Source of the DNA: JBAVEL01 sp049587715
GTDB taxonomy: Bacteria > Bacteroidota > Ignavibacteria > UBA10030 > UBA6906
Direction: 5' to 3'
DNA length: 50,879 bases
Assembly: GCA_049587715.1 (NCBI GenBank)
Contig: JBAVEL010000084.1
Span: forward strand, 1-50,879
In this document: positions 17,227 through 26,634 of the stretch, one piece after another
Layout of the letters: each line of letters opens with the position of its first letter
Position numbering within the stretch: position 1 is the stretch's first letter
Notes under the pieces: model-generated
Told to the model about the DNA's origin: nothing
The model's database searches: none
Seen by the model: the letters and a program-made list of their open reading frames with translations, nothing else
Position numbers and translations under genes: made by a program

Positions 17227-18687
17227 CTGGGCCAGATTGACGAGCGGGGAGAAATAGACCCCGAAGAGAAGCGTGGGCACAAGGAGGGCCAACACCACAC
17301 CCGTCGACAGGGGCCCGAAGGAAAGCGATCCCCCCTCCCCCGTCCTCAGGTACATGTTGCGCATCACCCGGACATAGTAGTAGAGGGCAATCACACCGTT
17401 CAGTGCGCCGACCACCGCCAGCCAAATCCACCCGCCGTTGATCGCCGCCGCAAACACGTAGAGCTTGCCCACGAAACCGGCGGTGGGCGGAAGGCCCGTG
17501 AGGGAAACCAGAAACACCGAGAAGGCGACCGAGAGAAAAGGCGCCCGGGCCCCCAGACCCTTGTAGTCCTCGATGTCCTCGCTCCCCGTCTTGTCCGCAA
17601 CCCGCATCACAACGTAGAACGCGCCCAGGTTCATGAAGAGGTAGACCGCCATGTACACCATGACGGCGGCTATCCCCTCCCCGGTGAGGACCACCAGTCC
17701 CATGAGCATTGTCCCGGCATGGGCGATGCTGGAGTAGGCCAGCAGCCGCTTCATGTTGTTCTGCCAGACGGCGATCAGATTCCCCACGGTCATGGTAAGC
17801 GCCGACACCACCGCAAGAATCGTGGGCCAGTCAAAACCCGACAGCGTGGCCCAGGCCCCCGCCGGCAGCGCTGCAACGCCAGCGTCGATGAACGTCGCCT
17901 TCAGAAAGCGTATCAGGAGGGCAAACCCGGCCGCCTTGGATGCCACGGAGAGGAAGGCGGTGATGGCAATGGGGGCGCCCTCATAGACATCGGGAGTCCA
18001 GGAGTGAAACGGCACCGCCGAGATCTTGTACCCCAGTCCCGCCAGCACGAGCAGCCCCGCCAGAAGAAGGGGAACGGTGTTGATCCCCCCCTCTGCAAGC
18101 CGGCTGTTCACCCCCTGGAATCCCAGGGAACCCGTAAGTCCGTACAGGATCGAAGCTCCGTAGAGCATGAGCCCGGAGGCGACCGCCCCGTAGATCAGGT
18201 ACTTCAGAGAGGCCTCGCTGGAATCGGGCGCCTCGCGCGTATACCCGGCCAGCACGTAGGAGCTCAGACTCGAGAGCTCCATCGCCAGATACATCATGAG
18301 AAGGTTGCTTGCCCCCGCCATCAGCATCAGTCCCAGCGTGAGGGCGAGAAGAAGGGGGTAGTATTCTCCCATCGGCCGGGCCGCAGGCGCCAGCTCGGCG
18401 GATTGCATGCTGAACACGACAACGGCGGCCGCTGAGACCAGCACCATCAGCTGGAAGTACCACGCAAACGGATCCACCGCCAGCATGCCCCCGAACAGGA
18501 GCGCCTGTTCCCCCTGCCGGCCCGCCAGGAGAAGGGCGGACACGGCCAGTCCCGCCAGGGCTATGAAGCCTCCCGGCGCCGCCATCCGGCGGAATGCCAG
18601 GTCCGCCAGGATTGCCGCCAGAAGCGCCGCCGTCAGCGCTATCTCGGGTCCGATGAAACCCAGATCAGAGAGTATCTGTTCGGTCAT
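17197..18687 (-). CDS. nuoN: NADH-quinone oxidoreductase-like subunit N
   Basis: A 496-residue antiporter-like membrane subunit of complex I, one of three proton-translocating modules. About 14 hydrophobic segments are visible. Conserved features are the TM5 Glu region LMMYLAMELSSLSSYVLAGY, the lysine-containing KAAGFALLIRFLKA segment, and YKISAVPFHSWTPDVYEGAP. The ATG at 18687 starts MTEQILSDLGFIGPEIALTA; the frame is open further upstream inside nuoM but only as a shadow. It is the last gene of the operon, 8 bp after nuoM, and converges on coaX. Confidence 0.95.
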   Translation of the reverse strand: MTEQILSDLGFIGPEIALTAALLAAILADLAFRRMAAPGGFIALAGLAVSALLLAGRQGEQALLFGGMLAVDPFAWYFQLMVLVSAAAVVVFSMQSAELAPAARPMGEYYPLLLALTLGLMLMAGASNLLMMYLAMELSSLSSYVLAGYTREAPDSSEASLKYLIYGAVASGLMLYGASILYGLTGSLGFQGVNSRLAEGGINTVPLLLAGLLVLAGLGYKISAVPFHSWTPDVYEGAPIAITAFLSVASKAAGFALLIRFLKATFIDAGVAALPAGAWATLSGFDWPTILAVVSALTMTVGNLIAVWQNNMKRLLAYSSIAHAGTMLMGLVVLTGEGIAAVMVYMAVYLFMNLGAFYVVMRVADKTGSEDIEDYKGLGARAPFLSVAFSVFLVSLTGLPPTAGFVGKLYVFAAAINGGWIWLAVVGALNGVIALYYYVRVMRNMYLRTGEGGSLSFGPLSTGVVLALLVPTLLFGVYFSPLVNLAQSSARLIGLP

Positions 18688-18695
18688 GCGCGCCC

Positions 18696-20351
18696 TCAGT
18701 TGAGGCCGACCACGGCGATGCGGCCGGCTTCCTGGAGCAGGCCGGCAAGCTGGTTCAGGGAACCAGTCATGAGATTCAGGACCGGCGAGGGATACACCCC
18801 CAGAACGATGACGATGGCGGCCAGGGGAAGCAGCATGGCCGTTTCCCGGCCGTCCATGTCGGTGAGTCCGCGCCATTTCTCGGGGAGCGTGCCCAGAAAC
18901 ACCCGCTGGAGCACCCACAGCATGTAGCCGGCAGTCAACACGATCGTGACCGCCGCCACAATGGTGAGGGTGCGGAAGGTCTGGAAGGCCCCCAGGAGCG
19001 AGAATGCCTCGCTGATGAATCCGCTGAGCCCGGGGAGGCCGAGCGCCGCGAAAAAGGCCACCGTCATGACCCCGGCATACCGGGGCATCTGGTTCATCAG
19101 GCCCCCGAAGTCGTTGAGCCCCCGCGTGTGCGTCCGATCGTAGAGGACCCCCACAATCAGAAAGAGCATGGCGGTGATGGTGCCGTGGTTGAACATCTGA
19201 AACACCGCCCCCGTCATTCCCTGGGTATTCATGGAGGCCATGCCGAGCACCACCACCCCCATGTGACTGACGCTGCTGTAGGCGATGAGTTTCTTGAAAT
19301 CAGTCTGGGCCATGGCCACGAGAGCCCCGTACACCATGCTGATGACCCCCAGGAGCGCCAGGTGCCAGGAGTAGTGGACCATGGCATCCGGGAATATGGG
19401 AAAGCTCACCCGCAGCATGCCGTACGTTCCCATCTTGAGGAGAACCCCCGCCAGGATGACGCTGATAGGGGTCGGCGCCTCGACGTGGGCGTCCGGCAGC
19501 CAGGTATGGAACGGAAACAGCGGAACCTTGATGGCAAAACCGACAAAGAGGGCCGCATACGCCCAGTATCGCCAGCTCGTATGGAGTCCGCCCAGCAGCG
19601 AGTCGGGCGCGAAATTGCCCCCATCCATCATGGCCAGCATGTTGAACGTGTGAATCCGCTCCAGGCCGGATGTTCCCGTCCGGGCCGCTTCCGCCAGCGG
19701 AACCAGCAGGCCCTCGCCGTTGATGTACACCGTCGTGCTGAAGTAGAGCGCAATCATTGCCAGCAGCATCAACACGCTGCCGAACAGGGTGTACAGGAAG
19801 AACTTGATGGCGGCATACTCGCGCCGGGGCCCTCCCCAGACCCCGATCAGGAAGTACATCGGCAGCAGCATGACTTCCCAGAACACGTAGAAGAGGAAGA
19901 AATCCAGGGCGACAAAGACCCCCATCATCCCGGTATCCAGGAGCAGCAGGAGTGCAAAATACCCCTTGACGGAACGATCGATGGTCCAGGAGGACACAAC
20001 CGCAATCGCGCTGATGAGAGCGGTCAGGAGAACCATCGTCACGCTCAGGCCGTCGACCCCCAGGAAGTACTCGATGTACACGCGCCCGAACCACACCACG
20101 CTCTGGATGTCGATCCAGGGCGCCCTCTCCACAAACTGCATCCCCTCCACCGTGTTGATGCCGGAGGCGGAGGTGTCAAACCGGAGGACCAGCGCAACGG
20201 CAAGCGCGAGCTGCAGACCCGTCACGGCGAGAGAGGTCCACCGGATCGACTGTCTGCTCTCGCGCGGGAGGAGCAGGACGAGCGCCATCCCCGCCACCGG
20301 CAGGAACGTCAGCCAGGTCAGGATGCCGACGCCGAACAGTGTGAATTCCAT
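18696..20351 (-). CDS. nuoM: NADH-quinone oxidoreductase-like subunit M
   Basis: A 551-residue antiporter-like subunit of complex I. Key segments are the Glu-bearing FFLFYVFWEVMLLPMYFLIG, KVPLFPFHTWLPDAHVEAPT (lysine and histidine of the proton path), AYSSVSHMGVVVLGMASMNT and the C-terminal FWVLQ-type region (MLWVLQRVFLGTLPEKW). I chose the ATG at 20351, which has GGGAGGTG upstream at good distance, over a GTG four codons earlier that would overlap that ribosome site. It lies between nuoL and nuoN. Confidence 0.96.
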   Translation of the reverse strand: MEFTLFGVGILTWLTFLPVAGMALVLLLPRESRQSIRWTSLAVTGLQLALAVALVLRFDTSASGINTVEGMQFVERAPWIDIQSVVWFGRVYIEYFLGVDGLSVTMVLLTALISAIAVVSSWTIDRSVKGYFALLLLLDTGMMGVFVALDFFLFYVFWEVMLLPMYFLIGVWGGPRREYAAIKFFLYTLFGSVLMLLAMIALYFSTTVYINGEGLLVPLAEAARTGTSGLERIHTFNMLAMMDGGNFAPDSLLGGLHTSWRYWAYAALFVGFAIKVPLFPFHTWLPDAHVEAPTPISVILAGVLLKMGTYGMLRVSFPIFPDAMVHYSWHLALLGVISMVYGALVAMAQTDFKKLIAYSSVSHMGVVVLGMASMNTQGMTGAVFQMFNHGTITAMLFLIVGVLYDRTHTRGLNDFGGLMNQMPRYAGVMTVAFFAALGLPGLSGFISEAFSLLGAFQTFRTLTIVAAVTIVLTAGYMLWVLQRVFLGTLPEKWRGLTDMDGRETAMLLPLAAIVIVLGVYPSPVLNLMTGSLNQLAGLLQEAGRIAVVGLN

Positions 20352-20389
20352 GCCTTCTCTCACCTCCCGTGCGGGACGCGCCCGCCGCG

Positions 20390-22462
20390 CTAGATCAACC
20401 TGAATGCGAAGTAGAACAGAAGCACTCCCAGCACCACATACACCAGATAGGTCTGCACCCTGCCGGTCTGGAGTTTCCGGAGAACGAGTCCTCCCACTCC
20501 CGAGGCATACGCCGCCATGTTCACCAGACCGTCAATCACGACGGAGTCGAACCGGCCGCTCACCGTTGCCGTTACCCGCGTCAGGCCCCCGCTCGCGTTT
20601 ACGATGCCGTCCACCACACGGTCGTCGAACCAGCGCAGGACACGCGTGGCAAGCAGGGTCCCCCCCACCACCAGGCGATCGTACAGCTCATCGAAGTACC
20701 ACTTGCGGAGGAGGAACGCGTGCACCCGGGGCCAGCGCCCGGCGATCCGTTCGGGCCGCACCCGACCCCACCGGTAGGCAGCAAACGCGAGGAGAATCCC
20801 CGCCCCCGCCGCCACCAGCGACAGCACGACGGCCGGGAGATGCACGCCGTGGAGCTCCCCGGCGAACGCCCCTGCAGGAACCGGGGCCGTCCCGGGAGGC
20901 ACCGCCGGATCGGGCCTCTGGATGTTCTGCACAAGCCACCCGGCGGAACCGTCCAGCGGGTTCACGCTGTAGAAGATCCAGAGGGAGAGGGCGGCCAGCA
21001 CCACCAGGGGAACCGTCATGGCCCGGGGGGATTCCCGGATCATGGGGGCGCGCCCCGGATCCCGGTGAGACCCGAGGAACGTCCGAATCAGCAGCCGGAA
21101 CATGTAGAAGGCGGTCAGAGCCGCGCCCCCAAACCCGATGACAGGAAGCAGCGCATGGCCCGTCATGCGGGCAAACGCCAGTGTCCCCGCCAGAATGGAG
21201 TCCTTGCTCAGGAACCCGGCCGTAAGCGGAATGCCCGAAATCGCGAGGGTGTACACGAGGAAGCACGCGTACGTCACGGGCATCCTCGCCGCCAGACCCC
21301 CCATGTTCCGGATATCCTGCGGATCGGTCAGCGTATCATGCCTGTGATGAAGGGCGTGGTGCATCGCATGGATGACCGAACCCGAGGCCAGGAACAGACC
21401 CGCCTTGAACATGGCATGGGTGACAAGATGGAAGAACCCGGCCGTGTACGCCCCCACACCCAGCCCCATGACCATGTAGCCGAGCTGGCTGATGGTGGAG
21501 TAGGCCAGGACCTTCTTGATGTCGTACTGGGCTACCGCAATGGTGGCCGCGATGAAGGCGGTCGCGGCTCCGATATAGGCGATGAACAGCAGCGCATCCG
21601 CCGTCAGAAGGGGGTATGTCCGCGCCACCAGGTAGACCCCCGCCGCCACCATGGTCGCCGCGTGGATCAGTGCGCTGACGGGAGTGGGGCCCTCCATCGC
21701 ATCCGGGAGCCACACGTGGAGGGGAAACTGCGCCGACTTCCCGATGGCGCCGCAGAAGATAAGCACACCCGAGGCGGTCAACCACCCTTCGCTCCCGAGG
21801 GGAAGGGTCCCGGCTTTCATGCCTTCCATGATCTCGGGGAGCCCGAAGGTGTGGAAGGTGGCAAACAGCGCCATGATACCCGTGAAAAACCCCACATCCC
21901 CGATGCGGTTGACAAGGAACGCCTTCATGGCGGCGTCCGAGGCGGTCTTCTTCTCGTACCAGTGGCCGATCAGGAGGTATGAACTGAGGCCCACCAGCTC
22001 CCATCCGGCATACAGAAGCAGCAGGTTGTCGGCCAGCACAATCACGAGCATCGAGAAGGAGAACAGACCCAGGCAGGCGAAGTACCGTCTGTACCGGAGG
22101 TCTCCTTCCATGTACGCGGTGGAGAAGAAGTGCACCAGGGCGCTGATGAGCGTGACCACGGACAGCATCACGGCGGCAAGATTGTCCAGGGCGATGCCCA
22201 GCACAATCCGGAGGGGACCGATTCCGGGGACGTCCCCGAAATCCACCCAGGGCACCCGCCAGGAGAGGGTCTCCGCCGGGAACAGAGAGAGCTTGGCGTA
22301 CAGGACCGGGAGGGACAGGACGAACGCCGCCGTCACGAGTCCCGTGGCCAGCCAGTCACCCTCCCGCGGAAGCCACCTGCCTGCCCAGGCAAGCACCAGG
22401 AACCCGAGGAGAGGAAGCAGAAGAATGGCGCCCGACAGGGCGATGATCGTCGCCTCGCTCAT
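20390..22462 (-). CDS. nuoL: NADH-quinone oxidoreductase-like subunit L
   Basis: The 690-residue distal antiporter-like subunit of complex I, with the lateral helix expected at its C-terminus. Visible hallmarks are LLLYAGWELVGLSSYLLIGHW (conserved Glu), KSAQFPLHVWLPDAMEGPTP, VSALIHAATMVAAGVYLVAR and AYSTISQLGYMVMGLGVGAY. The final part holds a poorly conserved loop (PDPAVPPGTAPVP) and a last TM (YLVYVVLGVLLFYFAFRLI). The ATG has only a weak ribosome site; it follows nuoK by 36 bp. Confidence 0.96.
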   Translation of the reverse strand: MSEATIIALSGAILLLPLLGFLVLAWAGRWLPREGDWLATGLVTAAFVLSLPVLYAKLSLFPAETLSWRVPWVDFGDVPGIGPLRIVLGIALDNLAAVMLSVVTLISALVHFFSTAYMEGDLRYRRYFACLGLFSFSMLVIVLADNLLLLYAGWELVGLSSYLLIGHWYEKKTASDAAMKAFLVNRIGDVGFFTGIMALFATFHTFGLPEIMEGMKAGTLPLGSEGWLTASGVLIFCGAIGKSAQFPLHVWLPDAMEGPTPVSALIHAATMVAAGVYLVARTYPLLTADALLFIAYIGAATAFIAATIAVAQYDIKKVLAYSTISQLGYMVMGLGVGAYTAGFFHLVTHAMFKAGLFLASGSVIHAMHHALHHRHDTLTDPQDIRNMGGLAARMPVTYACFLVYTLAISGIPLTAGFLSKDSILAGTLAFARMTGHALLPVIGFGGAALTAFYMFRLLIRTFLGSHRDPGRAPMIRESPRAMTVPLVVLAALSLWIFYSVNPLDGSAGWLVQNIQRPDPAVPPGTAPVPAGAFAGELHGVHLPAVVLSLVAAGAGILLAFAAYRWGRVRPERIAGRWPRVHAFLLRKWYFDELYDRLVVGGTLLATRVLRWFDDRVVDGIVNASGGLTRVTATVSGRFDSVVIDGLVNMAAYASGVGGLVLRKLQTGRVQTYLVYVVLGVLLFYFAFRLI

Positions 22463-22498
22463 GGCCGGTCCGCCGTCCGGTGTGTGCGTCCGGAGTCT

Positions 22499-22843
22499 CT
22501 ACTCCCTGAGCGCATTGATCTCATCCACATTGACGGTCTGGAAGCGGTGATACACGTTGAGGACAATGGCCAGGGCGATTGCGGCCTCCGCCGCCGCCAG
22601 GACGATGACGAACACCGCGACCATCTGGCCGTCCAGGTTCATTGCCCCGTATCGGGAAAAGGCAACGAAATTCAGGGAGGCGGCGTTCAGCACCAGCTCC
22701 ACGCCCATGAGCACCAGGATGGCGTTCCTGCGGGTCAGGATGCCGTACAGGCCCAGAGAGAAGAGGCCCGCGCTCACGATCAGGTAATGGGCAAGCTGGA
22801 CGCGGGGAAGCCACGAAATGAGATCCTGCAGGAAGGCGCTCAC
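22499..22843 (-). CDS. nuoK: NADH-quinone oxidoreductase-like subunit K
   Basis: A 114-residue, three-helix complex I subunit next to the quinone chamber and proton channel. The conserved Glu residues lie in ILVLMGVELVLNAASLNFVA and AAAEAAIALAIVLNVYHR, both present. Translation starts at GTG, which overlaps the nuoJ stop by 4 bp (GTGA), suggesting translational coupling; GGGGGAAG lies upstream. Confidence 0.95.
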   Translation of the reverse strand: MSAFLQDLISWLPRVQLAHYLIVSAGLFSLGLYGILTRRNAILVLMGVELVLNAASLNFVAFSRYGAMNLDGQMVAVFVIVLAAAEAAIALAIVLNVYHRFQTVNVDEINALRE

Positions 22844-23343
22844 GGTCTTCCCCCTTTCCGGGCGATCAGGGCCGCTCCAATGAGGGCCGCCAGCAGAACC
22901 ACCGAGACCACCTCAAAGGGAAGAAGGTACGACGTCATCAGCAGCTTCCCGATGGGAGGCGTCGTGGGAAGAGGGACGTCGGCCGGGGCCTGCACACCCC
23001 GCCAGGTGGAGTAGAACATGCCGCTGAGGGATCCCGCCACCACGGCCACGATGAAGAGGGCAGGGACGGTGTGGAGGGCTCCCGCTCGGATGTCCACGGT
23101 GATCACCCTGCTGGTGAGCATCACACCGAACAGCAGCAGGACAAGAATCCCCCCCACGTAGATCACAATCTGCGTCACGGCGAGGAAATCCGCCATCAGG
23201 AGAACGTACAGGCCCGCCACTCCGAACAGGGTGAAGAGCAGGGAGAAGGCGGCGTGAATCATGTTCCGGGAAAGCACCACCACGCAGCCCGAGGCGAGCG
23301 TCATGAAGGCAAACACAAAGAAGACACCGTCCGTCAACTGCAT
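22840..23343 (-). CDS. nuoJ: NADH-quinone oxidoreductase-like subunit J
   Basis: A 167-residue membrane subunit of complex I with five hydrophobic segments. The conserved core is HAAFSLLFTLFGVAGLYVLL followed by ADFLAVTQIVIYVGGILVLLLFGVML. The ATG at 23343 (MQLTDGVFFVF) sits 7 bp after the nuoI stop; upstream in-frame codons fall inside nuoI and are not used. The loop before the last TM carries a Pro/Thr stretch (ADVPLPTTPPIGK). Confidence 0.94.
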   Translation of the reverse strand: MQLTDGVFFVFAFMTLASGCVVVLSRNMIHAAFSLLFTLFGVAGLYVLLMADFLAVTQIVIYVGGILVLLLFGVMLTSRVITVDIRAGALHTVPALFIVAVVAGSLSGMFYSTWRGVQAPADVPLPTTPPIGKLLMTSYLLPFEVVSVVLLAALIGAALIARKGGRP

Positions 23344-23350
23344 GACGCGC

Positions 23351-23914
23351 CTATGATGTGGATGTGCCCGGTGGAGGCGGAGGAGGAGCCGGGCGGGCGG
23401 CCTGGGCTTTCCTGGCCGCCTGCTCCCGTTCATGCGCCGCCAGTCTCTCCCGGACGGAGAGAATCTCCCCGGGGGTCATGACGGCAAAGCGGTACACCAG
23501 CCGATCCCGCGAGAACTCGGAGAACTCGTACACATCGGTCATCGTAATGCACTCCGTCGGACACGGCGGGACGCAGAGTCCGCAATAGCAGCACTTCGCA
23601 ATGTCGATGTCGAAACGGGTCACGTGCAGCCGTTTTTTCGTTCCCACCGACGTCAGGCCCAGATCCGTGTCCGGCGTCGCCTTGACCGTTTCAATCGTGA
23701 TACAGTTCACGGGACACGCCATCGAGCACTGGTCGCAACCGATGCAGTCGTCCATGTTCACCGCCAGGCGGTTCCGCGCCCGATCGGGGAGCTTCAACCG
23801 CACGTCGGGATACTGGATCGTGACGGCCGGCGTAAAGAGGTGCCGCAGCGTGATACGCATCCCCACGAGAACGGTATACACCCCGTGCCAGATGCCGCTG
23901 AGATACCGGATCAT
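23351..23914 (-). CDS. nuoI: NADH-quinone oxidoreductase-like subunit I (2x[4Fe-4S])
   Basis: A 187-residue peripheral-arm subunit that carries clusters N6a and N6b and passes electrons to NuoB. Both ferredoxin motifs are complete: CIGCDQCSMACP and CCYCGLCVPPCP. An N-terminal amphipathic segment (RYLSGIWHGVYTVLVGMRIT) associates with the membrane. The C-terminal tail is Ala/Pro-rich (RPAPPPPPPGTSTS) and longer than usual. The ATG at 23914 has GAGAGG 9 bp upstream and is preferred over a TTG three codons earlier. Confidence 0.96.
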   Translation of the reverse strand: MIRYLSGIWHGVYTVLVGMRITLRHLFTPAVTIQYPDVRLKLPDRARNRLAVNMDDCIGCDQCSMACPVNCITIETVKATPDTDLGLTSVGTKKRLHVTRFDIDIAKCCYCGLCVPPCPTECITMTDVYEFSEFSRDRLVYRFAVMTPGEILSVRERLAAHEREQAARKAQAARPAPPPPPPGTSTS

Positions 23915-23927
23915 TCCCGCCAACCTC

Positions 23928-24953
23928 TCATTGCGCAGCCGCGATCCAGGCCCCCGTCCCCAGCACCACCAGGAAGGAGAGCGGTATCAGGACTTTCCAG
24001 CCGATGTGCATGAGCTGGTCCACCCGGAGACGCGGCAGAGTCCACCGCAGCCATATCTGCAGGAACACGAAGGACATTCCCTTGAGGAGAAACCAGAACG
24101 CCCCCCAGAACGGCCCCGACAGCACGTCCCCCAACGGGCTGTTCCATCCGCCGAAGAACACCGTGGCCGCCACGGCCGAAACGGCGAACATGTTGGCGTA
24201 CTCCGCCAGGAAAAAGAGCGCGAACTTCATGCCGCTGTACTCGGTGTGGTAGCCGGCCACGAGTTCCGACTCCGCCTCCGGAATGTCGAAGGGGGTCCGG
24301 TTCACCTCCGCAAGGGAGGCGACAAAATAGAGGATGCAGGCAAGCAACAGGAGGGGAAAATGCCTGAACACATACCAGTTCCAGAACATCCCCGACTGGG
24401 CCCGGTTGATCTCCTGCAGATCCAGCGATCCCGCCGCCATGACAACCGCAAGGAGGGAAAGGGCCACGGGAATCTCATAGCTGACGATCTGGGCGACGGA
24501 GCGCATCGCCCCCAGCAGGGACCACTTGTTGTTGGAGGCCCAGCCCGCCATCAGGAGACCCACGACGGCCAGGGAGGAGATGGAGAGGACATAAAAGAGG
24601 CCGATGTGAATCTCGCTCCCGATGTAGGCCGCGCTGAAGGGAATGGCGGCGAAGGCCGCGTAGGACCCGGTAAACACCACAAAGGGGGCAAGGACGAAGA
24701 GAACCCTGTCGGCGGCGGAAGGGACAATGTCCTCCTTCTGAATGAGCTTCAGGATATCGGCGATCGTCTGCGCCCACCCGTGCCACCCGCCGGTCCGCAT
24801 CGGGCCCAGACGATCCTGCATGTGTGCAGCGATCTTCCGCTCGAGCCAGACGGCAAACAGCGCAAACGGGACGATCCACACAAGAGGAACCAGCGCCATC
24901 AGCAGATACACCAGCAGGGGATTGCGGAGGATGTCGAGAAGGGTCTCTTCCAT
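23928..24953 (-). CDS. nuoH: NADH-quinone oxidoreductase-like subunit H
   Basis: A 341-residue membrane subunit that forms the entrance of the quinone chamber at the junction with the peripheral arm. Conserved motifs include VWLERKIAAHMQDRLGPMRT, GWAQTIADILKLIQKEDIVP, and the acidic loop NRTPFDIPEAESELVAGYHT, followed by GMKFALFFLAEYANM. All are intact, so quinone binding is expected. It follows nuoD by 10 bp, as is usual for nuo operons in which nuoD is followed by nuoH because E, F and G are missing. Confidence 0.96.
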   Translation of the reverse strand: MEETLLDILRNPLLVYLLMALVPLVWIVPFALFAVWLERKIAAHMQDRLGPMRTGGWHGWAQTIADILKLIQKEDIVPSAADRVLFVLAPFVVFTGSYAAFAAIPFSAAYIGSEIHIGLFYVLSISSLAVVGLLMAGWASNNKWSLLGAMRSVAQIVSYEIPVALSLLAVVMAAGSLDLQEINRAQSGMFWNWYVFRHFPLLLLACILYFVASLAEVNRTPFDIPEAESELVAGYHTEYSGMKFALFFLAEYANMFAVSAVAATVFFGGWNSPLGDVLSGPFWGAFWFLLKGMSFVFLQIWLRWTLPRLRVDQLMHIGWKVLIPLSFLVVLGTGAWIAAAQ

Positions 24954-24963
24954 GGCGCGATGC

Positions 24964-26142
24964 CTACCGGTCTATCTCTCCCAGGACGATGTCGAGACTC
25001 CCCAGGACCGCCACCACGTCGGCGACCATCGCCCCCCGGCACATGGCAGGAAGGGCGGACAGATTGACAAAACAGGGGGATTTCACCTTCACCCGCGCCG
25101 GGCTTGCCGTACCGTCGGACACGATGTAGTATCCCAGCTCTCCCTTGGGGGCCTCGGTGCGGACATAGATGTCCCCGGGGGCCGGCCGGATCCGCTTGGG
25201 GACGGCGGACTGGACGTCGCCCGCAGGAAGACCCTCGGCCGCCTGCTCCACGATCCTGAGACTCTGCTCCATCTCGCGCACCCGCAGCATGTACCGGTCC
25301 CAGCAGTCCCCGACCGTCCCCATCCTCCCGTCGCCGACGGGGATATCCCACTCGAACCGGTCGTACACGGAGTAGGGATCGTGCCGCCGGAGATCCCAGG
25401 CCACGCCGGAGCCGCGGAGAACGGGACCGCTCACGCCGTAGTTGACCGCCACCTCCGCGGGGAGCACCCCCACGTTGGCCGTCCGCTCGATGAAGATCTT
25501 GTTGTAGGAGAGCAGATCGTTCACCTCCCGCACGGTGGGGCGGAAATCCCGGCAGAACGCCAGGACCCTGTCGCGGAAATCAACGGAAACGTCGTGCGAC
25601 AAGCCCCCGATCCAGATGTAGTTGTAGAGGAGGCGCGCGCCGCAGGTCTGCTCAAAAACGTCCAGAATGCGCTCCCTGTCCCGGAAGCAGTAGAGGAAGG
25701 GGGTGAAGGCCCCGATGTCCATGCCGTAGGTCCCGATGGCGATCAGATGGCTCGCAATGCGGTTCAGCTCCGCCATGATCACGCGGATATACTCCACACG
25801 CTCCGGGACCTGGATGCCGAGCAGCCGCTCGCAGGCCACGGCGTAGCCGAGGCCCATGTTCATGGAGGCGATGTAATCCAACCGGTCGCAGTACGGAACA
25901 ACCTGCTGGTAGCCGGCCATCTGCTCCGCGTGCTTCTCGAAGCAGCGGTGCAGATATCCCACATGCGGGACCACGTCCGTCACGATTTCCCCGTCCACAA
26001 CCAGCTCCAGGCGCAGCACTCCGTGGGTGGAGGGGTGCTGCGGACCCATGTTGATCACCATCTCCTCGGGGCGCAGCGGCCTGCCCAGTCCCGGGATCGT
26101 GGCCGGACGCCCGGCCGGGCCGTCGGTACGAACGTGCGCCAT
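24964..26142 (-). CDS. nuoD: NADH-quinone oxidoreductase-like subunit D
   Basis: A 392-residue 49-kDa-type subunit that forms the quinone headgroup site with NuoB. MGPQHPSTHGVLRLELVVDG contains the conserved His and Thr; GYLHRCFEKHAEQM, YCDRLDYIASMNMGLGYA (the quinone-binding Tyr region) and GVSGPVLRGSGVAWDLRRHD follow, and the protein ends in VLGSLDIVLGEIDR. The ATG shares one base with the nuoC stop (TGATG), so the two are translationally coupled. Nickel-ligand cysteines of the related hydrogenases are absent, as expected of complex I. Confidence 0.96.
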   Translation of the reverse strand: MAHVRTDGPAGRPATIPGLGRPLRPEEMVINMGPQHPSTHGVLRLELVVDGEIVTDVVPHVGYLHRCFEKHAEQMAGYQQVVPYCDRLDYIASMNMGLGYAVACERLLGIQVPERVEYIRVIMAELNRIASHLIAIGTYGMDIGAFTPFLYCFRDRERILDVFEQTCGARLLYNYIWIGGLSHDVSVDFRDRVLAFCRDFRPTVREVNDLLSYNKIFIERTANVGVLPAEVAVNYGVSGPVLRGSGVAWDLRRHDPYSVYDRFEWDIPVGDGRMGTVGDCWDRYMLRVREMEQSLRIVEQAAEGLPAGDVQSAVPKRIRPAPGDIYVRTEAPKGELGYYIVSDGTASPARVKVKSPCFVNLSALPAMCRGAMVADVVAVLGSLDIVLGEIDR

Positions 26143-26612
26143 CAGGAGGGAACCTTCATGCCGTTGTAGTACTCGGGCACCTGGTAGTCCTTCCGGAGGG
26201 GATGGCCCTCCCAGTCGTCGGGAAGCAGAATGCGCCGCAGGTCGGGATGGCCGTCAAAGACCACGCCCAGGAGGTCATAGGCCTCCCGTTCATGCCAGGT
26301 CGCCGTCTTCCAGACGGATTCCACCGAGGGCACGTGGGGGTGCTCCCGGGGCACCTGCACGCGCAGAGTCAGCTTGTGGTTCCAGCGCATGGAATGGAGG
26401 TGGTACACGACACCCAGAAGGCCCCCGCCGGGATCCGTCCCGCTGAGGCACATGAGGGAATCGAAGCAGAGCGCGTCCTCGTCCCGAAGGAAGAGGGCGA
26501 CTGCGCGCAGGCGATCCGGCGCCACCGCGGCCCAGGGGCCGTTTGCATCCGTGGGGCCTACGGCATCCCCGCATGCCCGGAGGAGCCGGTCGAGGATTTC
26601 CTGGGATTGCAT
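26142..26612 (-). CDS. nuoC: NADH-quinone oxidoreductase-like subunit C
   Basis: A 156-residue 30-kDa-type subunit of the peripheral arm. The signature is WHEREAYDLLGVVFDGHPDL followed by RRILLPDDWEGHPLRKDYQV. It carries no cofactor and helps assemble NuoD. It is a separate gene rather than a nuoCD fusion. The start ATG (MQSQEILDRLL) lies 22 bp after nuoB. Confidence 0.94.
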   Translation of the reverse strand: MQSQEILDRLLRACGDAVGPTDANGPWAAVAPDRLRAVALFLRDEDALCFDSLMCLSGTDPGGGLLGVVYHLHSMRWNHKLTLRVQVPREHPHVPSVESVWKTATWHEREAYDLLGVVFDGHPDLRRILLPDDWEGHPLRKDYQVPEYYNGMKVPS

Positions 26613-26634
26613 CGGGCGGGGGGGAGGAGGTTTC